Shown here: in pieces, positions 32,413 to 38,616 of the stretch
Numbering within the stretch: the first letter of the stretch is position 1
Layout: each line of letters starts with the position of its first letter
Assembly: GCF_030678915.1 (NCBI RefSeq)
Contig: NZ_JAUUTZ010000037.1
Coordinates: 1-38,616, forward strand
DNA length: 38,616 nt
Origin: Paracoccus wurundjeri
GTDB taxonomy: Bacteria; Pseudomonadota; Alphaproteobacteria; Rhodobacterales; Rhodobacteraceae
Direction: 5' to 3'
Notes under the pieces: model-generated
The model's database searches: none
Told to the model about the DNA's origin: nothing
The model's input: the letters and a program-made list of their open reading frames with translations, nothing else
Position numbers and translations under genes: made by a program

Positions 32413-34212
32413 ATGCTCGATTCCGCATTGTCAGACCAGGTGCAATCGCTGCTGGACGAATTCGGCGCGGCACTGGAAACCGGCGATATCGACCGTGCCG
32501 CACAGATGTTCGTCACCGATTGCTATTGGCGCGACCTGGTGGCGTTTACCTGGAACCTGCGCACCATGGAGGGGCAGGATCAGATCGCCGACATGCTGCG
32601 CGCGCAACTTGGGACGGTGAAGCCGACCGGCTGGAAACTGGCCGAAAACGACATACCGACCGAAGAGGATGGCGTCATCACCGCCTGGATCACGTTCGAG
32701 ACCGCCGTGGCACGCGGTTATGGCCTGATCCGGTTGCGCGACGGCAGGATCTGGACGTTGCTGACCACGATGCAGGAACTCAAGGGTCACGAGGAAGCCA
32801 GGGGATTTGCCCGCCCTCTGGGTGCGAAACACGGCGCGGGCAAGAACCGGCAAAGCTGGCAAGAGGAACGCGAGGCCGAGGCCGCCGAACTGGGCTATAC
32901 CCGCCAGCCATATACAGTCATCATCGGCGGCGGTCAGGGCGGCATCGCCCTTGGCGCGCGCCTGCGCCAGCTTGGCGTGCCGGCCATTGTTCTGGATCGG
33001 CACGAACGCCCCGGTGACCAGTGGCGCAAACGTTACAAGTCGCTGTGCCTGCATGATCCGGTCTGGTACGATCACCTTCCCTATATCAAGTTTCCCGACA
33101 ACTGGCCGGTCTTTACGCCCAAGGACAAGGTGGGCGACTGGCTGGAAATGTATACCAAGGTCATGGAACTGAATTACTGGACGCGCAGCACCTGCCAGCG
33201 TGCCAGCTATGACGAAAAGGCGAAGGAATGGACCGTCATCGTCGACCGCGACGGCGAAGAGGTGGTGTTGAAGCCGAAACAGCTGGTTCTGGCCACTGGC
33301 ATGTCGGGTAAACCGAATATCCCGAAATTCCCCGGCGCCGACAGTTTCAAGGGCGAACAGCAGCATTCATCGCAGCATCCCGGCCCCGATGCGTACAAGG
33401 GCAAGAAGGTGGTGATCATCGGTTCGAACAACTCGGCCCACGACATCGCCGCCGCGCTTTGGGAACATGATGTCGACGTCACCATGATCCAGCGGTCAAG
33501 CACCCATATCGTCCGCTCGGACACGCTGATGGATATCGGGCTGGGCGGGCTGTATTCCGAACAGGCGGTGCGGAACGGCATCACCACCGAAAAGGCAGAC
33601 CTGATCTTCGCCTCGCTGCCTTACAGGATCATGCATGAATGGCAGATCCCGCTTTACGAGCAGATGCGCGAACGCGACAAGGGTTTCTACGAGGGGCTGG
33701 AAAAGGCCGGATTCAAGCTGGACTGGGGCGATGACGGTTCCGGGCTGTTCATGAAATATCTGCGCCGCGGTTCCGGCTATTACATCGATGTGGGCGCCAG
33801 TCAGTTGATCATCGACGGCGAGATCAAGCTTGCGCAGGGACAGGTGACCGAGATCGTCCCCGAAGGCGTCAAGCTGGACACGGGCGAGGTGCTTCCCGCC
33901 GACCTGATCGTCTATGCCACCGGCTATGGCTCGATGAATGGCTGGGCCGCCGATCTGATCGGGCAGGATGTCGCGGACAAGGTCGGCAAGGTCTGGGGAC
34001 TGGGATCCGACACCACCAAGGATCCCGGCCCGTGGGAAGGCGAACAGCGCAATATGTGGAAGCCCACCCAACAGGAAGCGCTGTGGTTCCACGGCGGCAA
34101 CCTGCACCAGTCGCGGCATTATTCGCTTTATCTGGCGCTGCAGCTCAAGGCACGAATGGAGGGAATCGAAACCCCCGTCTACAAGGTTCAGGAGGTTCAC
34201 CACCTCGGTTAA
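32413..34212 (+). CDS. SnoaL/NTF2-like - flavin monooxygenase fusion
   Basis: A 599-residue cytoplasmic protein. Residues 1-125 form an NTF2/SnoaL-like alpha-beta domain (LETGDIDRAAQMFVTDCYWR); the rest is an FMO-type monooxygenase. Motifs are the FAD site VIIGGGQGGIALGARL (169-184), the FMO-like fingerprint FKGEQQHSSQH (312-322), the NADPH site VVIIGSNNSAHDIA (333-346) and LIVYATGYGS. The C-terminal part resembles YUCCA-type and other N- or keto-acid oxidising enzymes. GGGAGG precedes the ATG. The fused arrangement occurs in other bacteria. Substrate unknown; the adjacent AcoR-like regulator suggests induction by a small ketone, alcohol or similar compound. Confidence 0.92.
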   Translation: MLDSALSDQVQSLLDEFGAALETGDIDRAAQMFVTDCYWRDLVAFTWNLRTMEGQDQIADMLRAQLGTVKPTGWKLAENDIPTEEDGVITAWITFETAVARGYGLIRLRDGRIWTLLTTMQELKGHEEARGFARPLGAKHGAGKNRQSWQEEREAEAAELGYTRQPYTVIIGGGQGGIALGARLRQLGVPAIVLDRHERPGDQWRKRYKSLCLHDPVWYDHLPYIKFPDNWPVFTPKDKVGDWLEMYTKVMELNYWTRSTCQRASYDEKAKEWTVIVDRDGEEVVLKPKQLVLATGMSGKPNIPKFPGADSFKGEQQHSSQHPGPDAYKGKKVVIIGSNNSAHDIAAALWEHDVDVTMIQRSSTHIVRSDTLMDIGLGGLYSEQAVRNGITTEKADLIFASLPYRIMHEWQIPLYEQMRERDKGFYEGLEKAGFKLDWGDDGSGLFMKYLRRGSGYYIDVGASQLIIDGEIKLAQGQVTEIVPEGVKLDTGEVLPADLIVYATGYGSMNGWAADLIGQDVADKVGKVWGLGSDTTKDPGPWEGEQRNMWKPTQQEALWFHGGNLHQSRHYSLYLALQLKARMEGIETPVYKVQEVHHLG

Positions 34213-34364
34213 GGCCATCGCCGGCAGGTCGCGTCACGGTTTCGAAAGATCTGCCGGCAACCGGTGCAGCACGTCCAGCCGTCATGGACCGTGAGGCGTT
34301 ATCCTCGAAAATCAGTTTCAGCGGATAACCCTTGCCGTTCATCTCGATGCCAGACGGACAGCCG

Positions 34365-34393
34365 GCCCGGGCAGAGATTCCCGCTGCCCGGGC
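34365..34393. terminator. Bidirectional terminator-like hairpin
   Basis: GCCCGGGCAG (34365-34374) pairs perfectly with CTGCCCGGGC (34384-34393) across a 9-base loop, 10 bases from the M20 stop. It lies between the convergent monooxygenase and M20 genes. There is no clear T run on either strand. Confidence 0.6.
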
Positions 34394-34402
34394 GGGTAAA
34401 GA

Positions 34403-35680
34403 TCAGATCGCCTCGGTCCCGCACCAGTCTGCGATGAACAGCGCCATCGTCTTGGTGACGCTGCGCAGTGATTCAAGGCTGACATATTCGTCAAATCCGT
34501 GGATATTGCGCGAGACGGGGCCATAACAAAGCGTGGGTATCCGGTTGTAAAGCGCATAGACCCGCGCATCGAGATAGGCTGGTGTCGTGAAGCTTTCCAG
34601 CTTGGCTCCGAAAGCCGTCTCATGGGCGCGAGCCAAGGTGTTCTCGGCTTCCGAGCCGGGTTCGAGATAATAGCCTTCGGCATTGAAGCCGTTCTGCGTC
34701 ACCCTTGGCGGATTCTGTCCAAGGAAACGATCCCCACGCGCGAAATTCGAGATATGATCGGTGATCTCGCGCAGCTTGTCCTGCGCCTTCTGTCCCGGAT
34801 AGATCGAGATCCGCACCTGGAAACGGCACCATGCCGGAACGGACGATCCCCAGTCGCCGCCCTCGATAATACCGATATTCATGTTGATCGGTTTGGGCTC
34901 GTCCTCGAAACCGCGATGCTGCCCCTTCTCGGCGTTCCATTTCGCCTCGATCTCGCGCAAAGCGCCGATCACGCGATAGGCGGCGTCGATGGCATTGGCG
35001 CCCTCTCCCATCTGGCGAACATGGACCGGGATACCGCGCACTTCCACCTCGAACCACAACACGCCGCTACAAGCGCGGGCCAGCTTGTTCTCTTCGGGTT
35101 CGGGGATCAGCGCCGCATCGGCGGTATAGCCGCGCAGGAAAGTCTGCAGCGCCCCGTTGCCAGTGGATTCCTCTTCCACCACCGATTGCAGATAAACCGT
35201 CGATGCCGGTTGCAGCCCGATGCGCTTCAACGCCTCAAGTGCATAGACATTGGCTCCCGCCCCTGCCTTCATATCCCCTGCGCCGCGGCCATACATCCGG
35301 TCGCCGACGATCTCGCCACCATAGGGTGCGTATTCCCACATATCCTCGGGGCCGACCGGTACGACATCCAGATGATGCTGCAGGATCAGCGAGCGGCGCT
35401 TTTCTTCCTTCGGATGATGGATACCGACCACGATCGGCGCGCGCGAATGACCTGCCGCAAAAGGAGCGCCGCCTTCATGGCTGGTCAGTTCCGCCTCGTT
35501 CATCTCGAAACGGTCCATCTTGAAGCCGCGCGCGGCATAATCGTCATAGATGAAATCCTGGATCGTGAATTCTTCGCCACGCTGCGAGGCGAAGGACACA
35601 AGCTTCTGTGTATAGGCGATCTGTTCGTCGAAACCCTCATCGACGGCACAGAGAATCGCATCGCGCAGGTCGGTGTTCAA
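34403..35680 (-). CDS. M20 family deacylase (ArgE/DapE type)
   Basis: A 425-residue zinc hydrolase of the M20 family. Metal and catalytic residues are in QHHLDVVPV (His103, Asp105), GRGAGDMKAG (Asp136, bridging), VVEEESTG (Glu170-Glu171), IPEPEENK (Glu) and a C-terminal GPVSRNIHGFDEYV (His). The long insert after FMAGHSR-like residues 60-95 is typical of the branch that starts LRDAILCAVDEGFDEQIAYT. The preferred start is TTG at 35680, which has AAGGGAG 7 bases upstream and agrees with how this branch usually begins; ATG 35716 has no ribosome site. It is divergent from an IclR regulator across a perfect palindrome and is likely its target. Confidence 0.9.
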   Translation of the reverse strand: MNTDLRDAILCAVDEGFDEQIAYTQKLVSFASQRGEEFTIQDFIYDDYAARGFKMDRFEMNEAELTSHEGGAPFAAGHSRAPIVVGIHHPKEEKRRSLILQHHLDVVPVGPEDMWEYAPYGGEIVGDRMYGRGAGDMKAGAGANVYALEALKRIGLQPASTVYLQSVVEEESTGNGALQTFLRGYTADAALIPEPEENKLARACSGVLWFEVEVRGIPVHVRQMGEGANAIDAAYRVIGALREIEAKWNAEKGQHRGFEDEPKPINMNIGIIEGGDWGSSVPAWCRFQVRISIYPGQKAQDKLREITDHISNFARGDRFLGQNPPRVTQNGFNAEGYYLEPGSEAENTLARAHETAFGAKLESFTTPAYLDARVYALYNRIPTLCYGPVSRNIHGFDEYVSLESLRSVTKTMALFIADWCGTEAI

Positions 35681-35766
35681 AGCCGGACTCCCTTGATCTT
35701 TTCGTTTTTCTTGCATCGAGTTGAAAAGAATGAATTGATCTTTGCAAGTCAATAAGTGAATGCTTC

Positions 35767-35783
35767 GTATCAGCTACTGATAC
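35767..35783. promoter_or_regulatory. Perfect palindrome, probable IclR operator
   Basis: GTATCAG-CTA-CTGATAC is a perfect 7-3-7 dyad 12 bases before the iclR-type start and about 85 bases before the divergent M20 start. Its place over the regulator's own ribosome-binding and promoter area suits autorepression plus control of the deacylase gene. Confidence 0.65.
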
Positions 35784-35795
35784 ATTCACAGAAAA

Positions 35796-36623
35796 ATGCC
35801 AAACAACCAACCTGATTCTCCGACCCCGCCTGAATCGATCGGCATGCGCGCGGTGGATCGCATTGCAGCAATTCTGCGAAGTTTCTCGATGACCCGTCCG
35901 ATGCTGTCTCTGACCGAGGTCGCGGTAATCACCGGGCTGGACAAGAATACGACGCGCCGCCTGCTGCTGGCGCTTTGCTCCGCCGGTCTGGTGCGGCGTG
36001 ACGAGGCGGATGGCAGCTTTGGTCTGGATATCGGCGTGCTGAAGTTGCAGCCGGCGGTGCTGGGTCCGCGGGCTTTGCGCGAAACGGCGGCACCGTATCT
36101 GCAATGGCTCACCGAACAAAGCGGAATGACCAGCTTTTTCTGGATCGCCGATCCGGACGGTGCCATCTGCATCGAACGGGTGCGCGCAAGTGATGTCTTT
36201 CTGGACGTGCCCTGGTCCACCCCCGGCACGGTTGTTCCGCTGAACATGGCCGCGGGGCCTCGCGTCGTTCTGGCCCATATCGACGACGCGGCACGCGCCG
36301 CGTGGCTTGCACGGACACAGCACCGCTTTACCCGCTTCACCCAGACGGATCCTGCCGACCTGCTGCGCGCCGTCGCCCGGATCCGCGCCGAGGGCCACGA
36401 GATGGTCCTGAACGATTATTATGTCGGCATGGGCGGGCTTGGCGTTCCGGTGCTGGATCGCAGCGGTGCTTTCGTCGGCGCGATCTCGGTCACCTCGGGC
36501 ATCGGAGAGTTTCAGGAGCCAAAGCGCATACAGCGCGTTCTGGCCGCCGCACAAGAGACCGCGTCCGCCATCGGTATCCGTCTGGGGCCGCAAGCCTGCC
36601 CTGCCTCCGGTCGGGCAGAGTAG
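35796..36623 (+). CDS. IclR-family transcriptional regulator
   Basis: A 275-residue IclR-type regulator of normal length. The winged HTH covers about residues 17-75 (SLTEVAVITGLDKNTTRRLL is its core). The effector domain extends from about 95 to 265, including GTVVPLNMAAGPRVVLAHI, and the family C-terminal segment YVGMGGLGVPVLDRSGAFVG followed by AISVTSGI. It is divergently arranged with the M20 deacylase, with one perfect palindrome between, so it probably senses the deacylase substrate or product. Upstream of the ATG only an A-rich stretch is seen. Confidence 0.93.
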   Translation: MPNNQPDSPTPPESIGMRAVDRIAAILRSFSMTRPMLSLTEVAVITGLDKNTTRRLLLALCSAGLVRRDEADGSFGLDIGVLKLQPAVLGPRALRETAAPYLQWLTEQSGMTSFFWIADPDGAICIERVRASDVFLDVPWSTPGTVVPLNMAAGPRVVLAHIDDAARAAWLARTQHRFTRFTQTDPADLLRAVARIRAEGHEMVLNDYYVGMGGLGVPVLDRSGAFVGAISVTSGIGEFQEPKRIQRVLAAAQETASAIGIRLGPQACPASGRAE

Positions 36624-36894
36624 CGCCGACGCGTCTCATGGCACATGTCTTTCATCACCTGTCCGCGACGCCGCTAAAGGGTGATTTCGGCTGAAAGGGT
36701 TTGGCTTCACCCGCGTTTCTTCGTTACTCTGACGAGGCCCGAATCCTCCTTGAATTACAACGTCAAACCCTTGCCGGTGCCATTGGCGGGCAGCAGAGCT
36801 AGGCGATTTTCCGCAAGGCCGTTTCACTACCGTCTGTTCAGAAATGGTTTCCAGCCATACGCTCGAAGCAAGCACGATTCGGGAGAATTGCGAC

Positions 36895-37614
36895 ATGCGT
36901 GCCAAAGAGATTCATTGCTCTTACAGCACTGCTTACCTGTACCTGCGGGACAGGATCATACATTCCTACTACTCGCCCGGTACCCGGTTGAATATATCCG
37001 AACTGGCCGATGATTTGCGCATGAGCCCTACCCCGGTTCGCGAAGCGCTCTCTCGGCTCGCACAGGACAAGATTATCGAAACCCGCCAACAGCGCGGTTT
37101 CTTCGTCAAGAAAATAGATGCCACCGAAGTCACTGAACTATACGCACTTATTCATATGCATGCCGCGTTTCTCGTAAGATGCGCCGCGATCAAGCACAGG
37201 CTGTCGATCATAGCGGATCAGATCACAACCGTCTTTGCCGGGCCGACGGCAATATCCGCCGTCCGGCAGTTCAGGAAATTTCATGCCCATCTGGATGCAC
37301 ATGCCGGCGCGCCGAACGCGACACAGGCTTTGGATACTTTCTTCCTGCGCACCTATTTTGTTCAGCTTGTGGAATTCAGCGAACCGGCCCGCCGCGACAG
37401 ATTAAGGGATTTCTCGGAAGAAATCGCCGAAATGGCTCGGGATGGTGATCACACGAGATGCTACCACAAACTGGACAGGATGTTTCTGACCCGGGCGCAA
37501 TGGCTTGGTCCGGTCATCAAAAGCGCCACCCGACTCACCGACCGGGGAGGAGCAGGAAGTTTTCTTCAGGAAAATACGCGTTCCGCTCGTAAGGAAACTG
37601 CGCCAGGGCTTTAA
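36895..37614 (+). CDS. GntR-family transcriptional regulator
   Basis: A 239-residue GntR-type regulator. The winged HTH covers residues 10-75 with NISELADDLRMSPTPVREAL followed by SRLAQDKIIETRQQRGFFV, the standard FadR-type core. The all-helical C-terminal domain (about 78-215) is FCD-like but divergent: its usual Asp/His metal residues are not all clear. GGGAG lies 9 bases before the ATG 36895; an earlier ATG at 36844 has no such site. It is the nearest annotated gene to the RiPP precursor (622 bases) and points towards it, so it may or may not control that cluster. Confidence 0.9.
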   Translation: MRAKEIHCSYSTAYLYLRDRIIHSYYSPGTRLNISELADDLRMSPTPVREALSRLAQDKIIETRQQRGFFVKKIDATEVTELYALIHMHAAFLVRCAAIKHRLSIIADQITTVFAGPTAISAVRQFRKFHAHLDAHAGAPNATQALDTFFLRTYFVQLVEFSEPARRDRLRDFSEEIAEMARDGDHTRCYHKLDRMFLTRAQWLGPVIKSATRLTDRGGAGSFLQENTRSARKETAPGL

Positions 37615-37648
37615 AGCAGATCGCAGCTGCCCGGACTCCCTTCCCCTC

Positions 37649-37694
37649 CCTTCTTCTTTGTCCAAATACCTTGGGAGTCGCCGGCAGGCGCCCC
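37649..37694 (-). repeat. Rhodobacterales-type extragenic repeat, copy 2
   Basis: Read on the - strand it begins GGGGCGCCTGCC, continues GACTCCCAAGGTATTTGGAC and ends AAAGAAGAAGG. It shares AGGTATTT and CAAAGAAGAAG in the same order and spacing with copy 1 at 81-126. It lies 34 bases after the GntR stop, which fits a terminator-associated or mobile extragenic element. Confidence 0.65.
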
Positions 37695-38062
37695 ACTGGT
37701 TCGAGAGACCTGCCAACGACGGGCAGCGCCCCCGGCCAATGCGGGACGCAAGTAACCGGCGTTTCCGATGCGGCGCGGCACGCTTCAGACGCCATCGGAT
37801 TCTGCGCTTCTCCACCATTGGCATAATCTGATCTTCGGCCGACAAGACAGGCGTGACCGGATCGAGATTTGCGTCGTCCTCGATTTCAACCCACTCCGCC
37901 ATGGCAAGTTCTGACCGGCATGATTCGGAAATGGGATGTTCTCCGGGCGTTATGTGAACCTCGGGTAAAGCTCAGGTAACGGATGTCGCGAAGAAAGTTC
38001 TTGGACCGAAAACGAATCAATTCGGCGAACGGGCGACTATCCGTTTAAAACGAGGTTTTTAC

Positions 38063-38188
38063 GTGGAAAACCTAGGTAAAATGCAAGAGCCTGAAAGGCA
38101 AAAATATATTTTCAACGACATCGTTGCCAGCTCACGGAGGCGCTTGCTACTGCTGTTAGGGTCACGGATTGCTGATCGGCGGAAATGA
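38063..38188 (+). CDS. Possible small ORF before the RiPP precursor
   Basis: A 41-codon frame begins with GTG at 38063, with GAGG 7 bases upstream, and ends 48 bases before the precursor ATG. The predicted peptide opens VENLGKMQEPERQKYIF and ends with a Leu-rich, Arg-rich segment (RRRLLLLLGSRIADRRK). The reading frame is open back to 37958. Third codon positions are not GC-rich as in neighbouring genes, so it may be chance or an older remnant. Confidence 0.2.
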   Translation: MENLGKMQEPERQKYIFNDIVASSRRRLLLLLGSRIADRRK

Positions 38189-38236
38189 GTCCGGACGACA
38201 GAACCGGGACATAACACCAAACTGGAGTATGCAGAG

Positions 38237-38431
38237 ATGGACATCAAAACATCTGCACTCGACACGCATGTGTTCGACCTTCATGCGGACAACGAACTGG
38301 ACCTGTTCGCGGAAGAACTTCCCGAACAGGTCCAACTCGTTTCGGACTGCCTCAGCTCGGCCAGCTCGGCCAGCTGCTGCACTTGCACGGGCAGCTTCGG
38401 CAGCGTGGGCTCGGTCGTCAGCTGCGGCTGA
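38237..38431 (+). CDS. Thiopeptide-like RiPP precursor peptide
   Basis: A 64-residue peptide with the two-part make-up of a ribosomal natural-product precursor. Residues 1-37 are a soluble acidic leader (10 Asp/Glu against one Lys) with FDLHADNELDLFAEELPEQ, resembling the LDxDxLEI / ELPE leaders of thiopeptides. Residues 38-64 form the core: five Cys (38, 47, 48, 50, 63), many Ser and Gly, and no charged residue, centred on SASCCTCTGSFGSVG, recalling the SASCTTC cores of thiostrepton-type peptides. The expected products are azoles from Cys/Ser/Thr and dehydroalanine from Ser. GGAG lies 9 bases before the ATG. A lanthipeptide or other azole peptide is the main alternative. No modification enzyme is inside the window. 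Confidence 0.75.
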   Translation: MDIKTSALDTHVFDLHADNELDLFAEELPEQVQLVSDCLSSASSASCCTCTGSFGSVGSVVSCG

Positions 38432-38442
38432 TACAGAGCAAC

Positions 38443-38479
38443 TTCACACTCCGAGGCGGGCTATGCCTCGAAGCGTGAA
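38443..38479 (+). terminator. Strong hairpin after the precursor gene
   Basis: TTCAC (38443-38447), CT and CGAGGC (38452-38457) pair with GCCTCG (38465-38470), AG and GTGAA (38475-38479) around a 7-base loop, giving a 15-step stem with two mismatches. It begins 12 bases after the stop codon. Precursor genes often end in such a partial terminator, which keeps the peptide mRNA in excess over the downstream enzyme genes. Confidence 0.65.
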
Positions 38480-38616
38480 GGGGGGGGGGGGGGGCCCCCC
38501 CCCCCGGGCGCCACCCCCCCCCCCCCCGCGCCCCGAAGCGACAAGCATCAGCGAAACATCCGTCAATTCGACGGTACGCTGCTGCGCCGGAGAGATGCCG
38601 GCAGGGGTCAGGAAAT
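38480..38616. other. Contig-end homopolymers and unassigned tail
   Basis: G (38480-38494) and C runs (38495-38505, 38514-38527) form a block unlike any natural part of the window, probably an assembly or base-calling artefact. The last 80 bases look normal, and all three + strand frames are open, so a gene could run off the end but none can be assigned. CGAAGCG occurs on both sides of the homopolymer block, as if the sequences had been joined there. Confidence 0.55.

Larger units (their letters stand above)
37615..38236. other. Long gap before the RiPP precursor
   Basis: A 622-base stretch without a secure gene. It holds the second extragenic repeat (37649-37694, - strand) just after the GntR stop. 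A - strand frame starting at 37902 runs into the GntR gene and shows no domain. From about 37920 the DNA is more AT-rich and should include the precursor promoter. One small + strand frame is annotated separately. Confidence 0.5.

Noticed and set aside
37402..37902. 166-codon - strand frame with start MAEWVEIEDDANLDP
   Set aside because: It runs through the extragenic repeat and then antisense into the GntR gene, has no ribosome site and no known domain. The first 40 residues look more protein-like than the rest but are not enough.
1..38616. CRISPR arrays, tRNA or rRNA genes, complete insertion sequences
   Set aside because: I looked for regularly spaced repeats, conserved tRNA and rRNA segments and transposase motifs and found none that could be supported.

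Overview
The window looks like a chromosomal contig from an alphaproteobacterium of the Rhodobacterales, most likely Paracoccus or a close relative. The basis is the high G+C content, strongly G/C-ending codons, the dense set of TRAP and ABC transporters with LysR, IclR and GntR regulators, and two copies of an extragenic repeat (about 81-126 and 37649-37694) that I recall as common in Rhodobacterales genomes. Both ends look like contig ends: they carry long G or C homopolymers (1-90 and 38480-38534) that are probably unreliable sequence.

Left part (166-9325): an exported alpha/beta hydrolase diverges from a LysR regulator. A TRAP transporter operon follows (dctP, a maleate-isomerase/Asp-Glu-racemase family enzyme, dctQ, dctM, with overlapping starts and stops), then a flavin monooxygenase, and then a translationally coupled pair: a class II dehydroquinase homologue with changed active-site residues and a GhrA-like 2-hydroxyacid dehydrogenase. 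This reads as an uptake and catabolism island for an unknown organic acid. Next (9635-18594) is a compact + strand run: spermidine/putrescine-type ABC importer (binding protein, two permeases, ATPase), quinone oxidoreductase-like enzyme, GST-like protein, RidA-like protein, DUF1028 protein, a second LysR regulator of the same subfamily as the first, and an ArgE-type M20 deacylase. It suggests import and deacylation or detoxification of an N-acyl or otherwise nitrogenous compound.

Middle (18871-25348): a surface-polysaccharide patch. galU, a GT61 glycosyltransferase and a large fusion of polysaccharide pyruvyltransferase with an F420-hydrogenase-beta-type iron-sulfur domain lie on the - strand, converging on a + strand hexapeptide-repeat acyltransferase. 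Then (25962-27262) comes a zinc CDF exporter coupled to a SmtB-like ArsR repressor behind a recognisable SmtB-type operator, followed by single genes: cupin, YtoQ, DinB, and a DUF6152/membrane protein pair.

Right part (30518-37614): an AcoR-like regulator whose AAA+ domain lacks the sigma-54 contact loop and an intact Walker B motif, next to a SnoaL-FMO fusion monooxygenase; an M20 deacylase divergent from an IclR regulator across a perfect operator palindrome; and a GntR regulator. The last gene (38237-38431) is the most interesting: a 64-residue peptide with an acidic leader and a Ser/Cys/Thr/Gly-rich tail, typical of a thiopeptide or azole-type RiPP precursor, followed by a strong hairpin and then the contig end. 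Its modification enzymes, if present, are outside the window.
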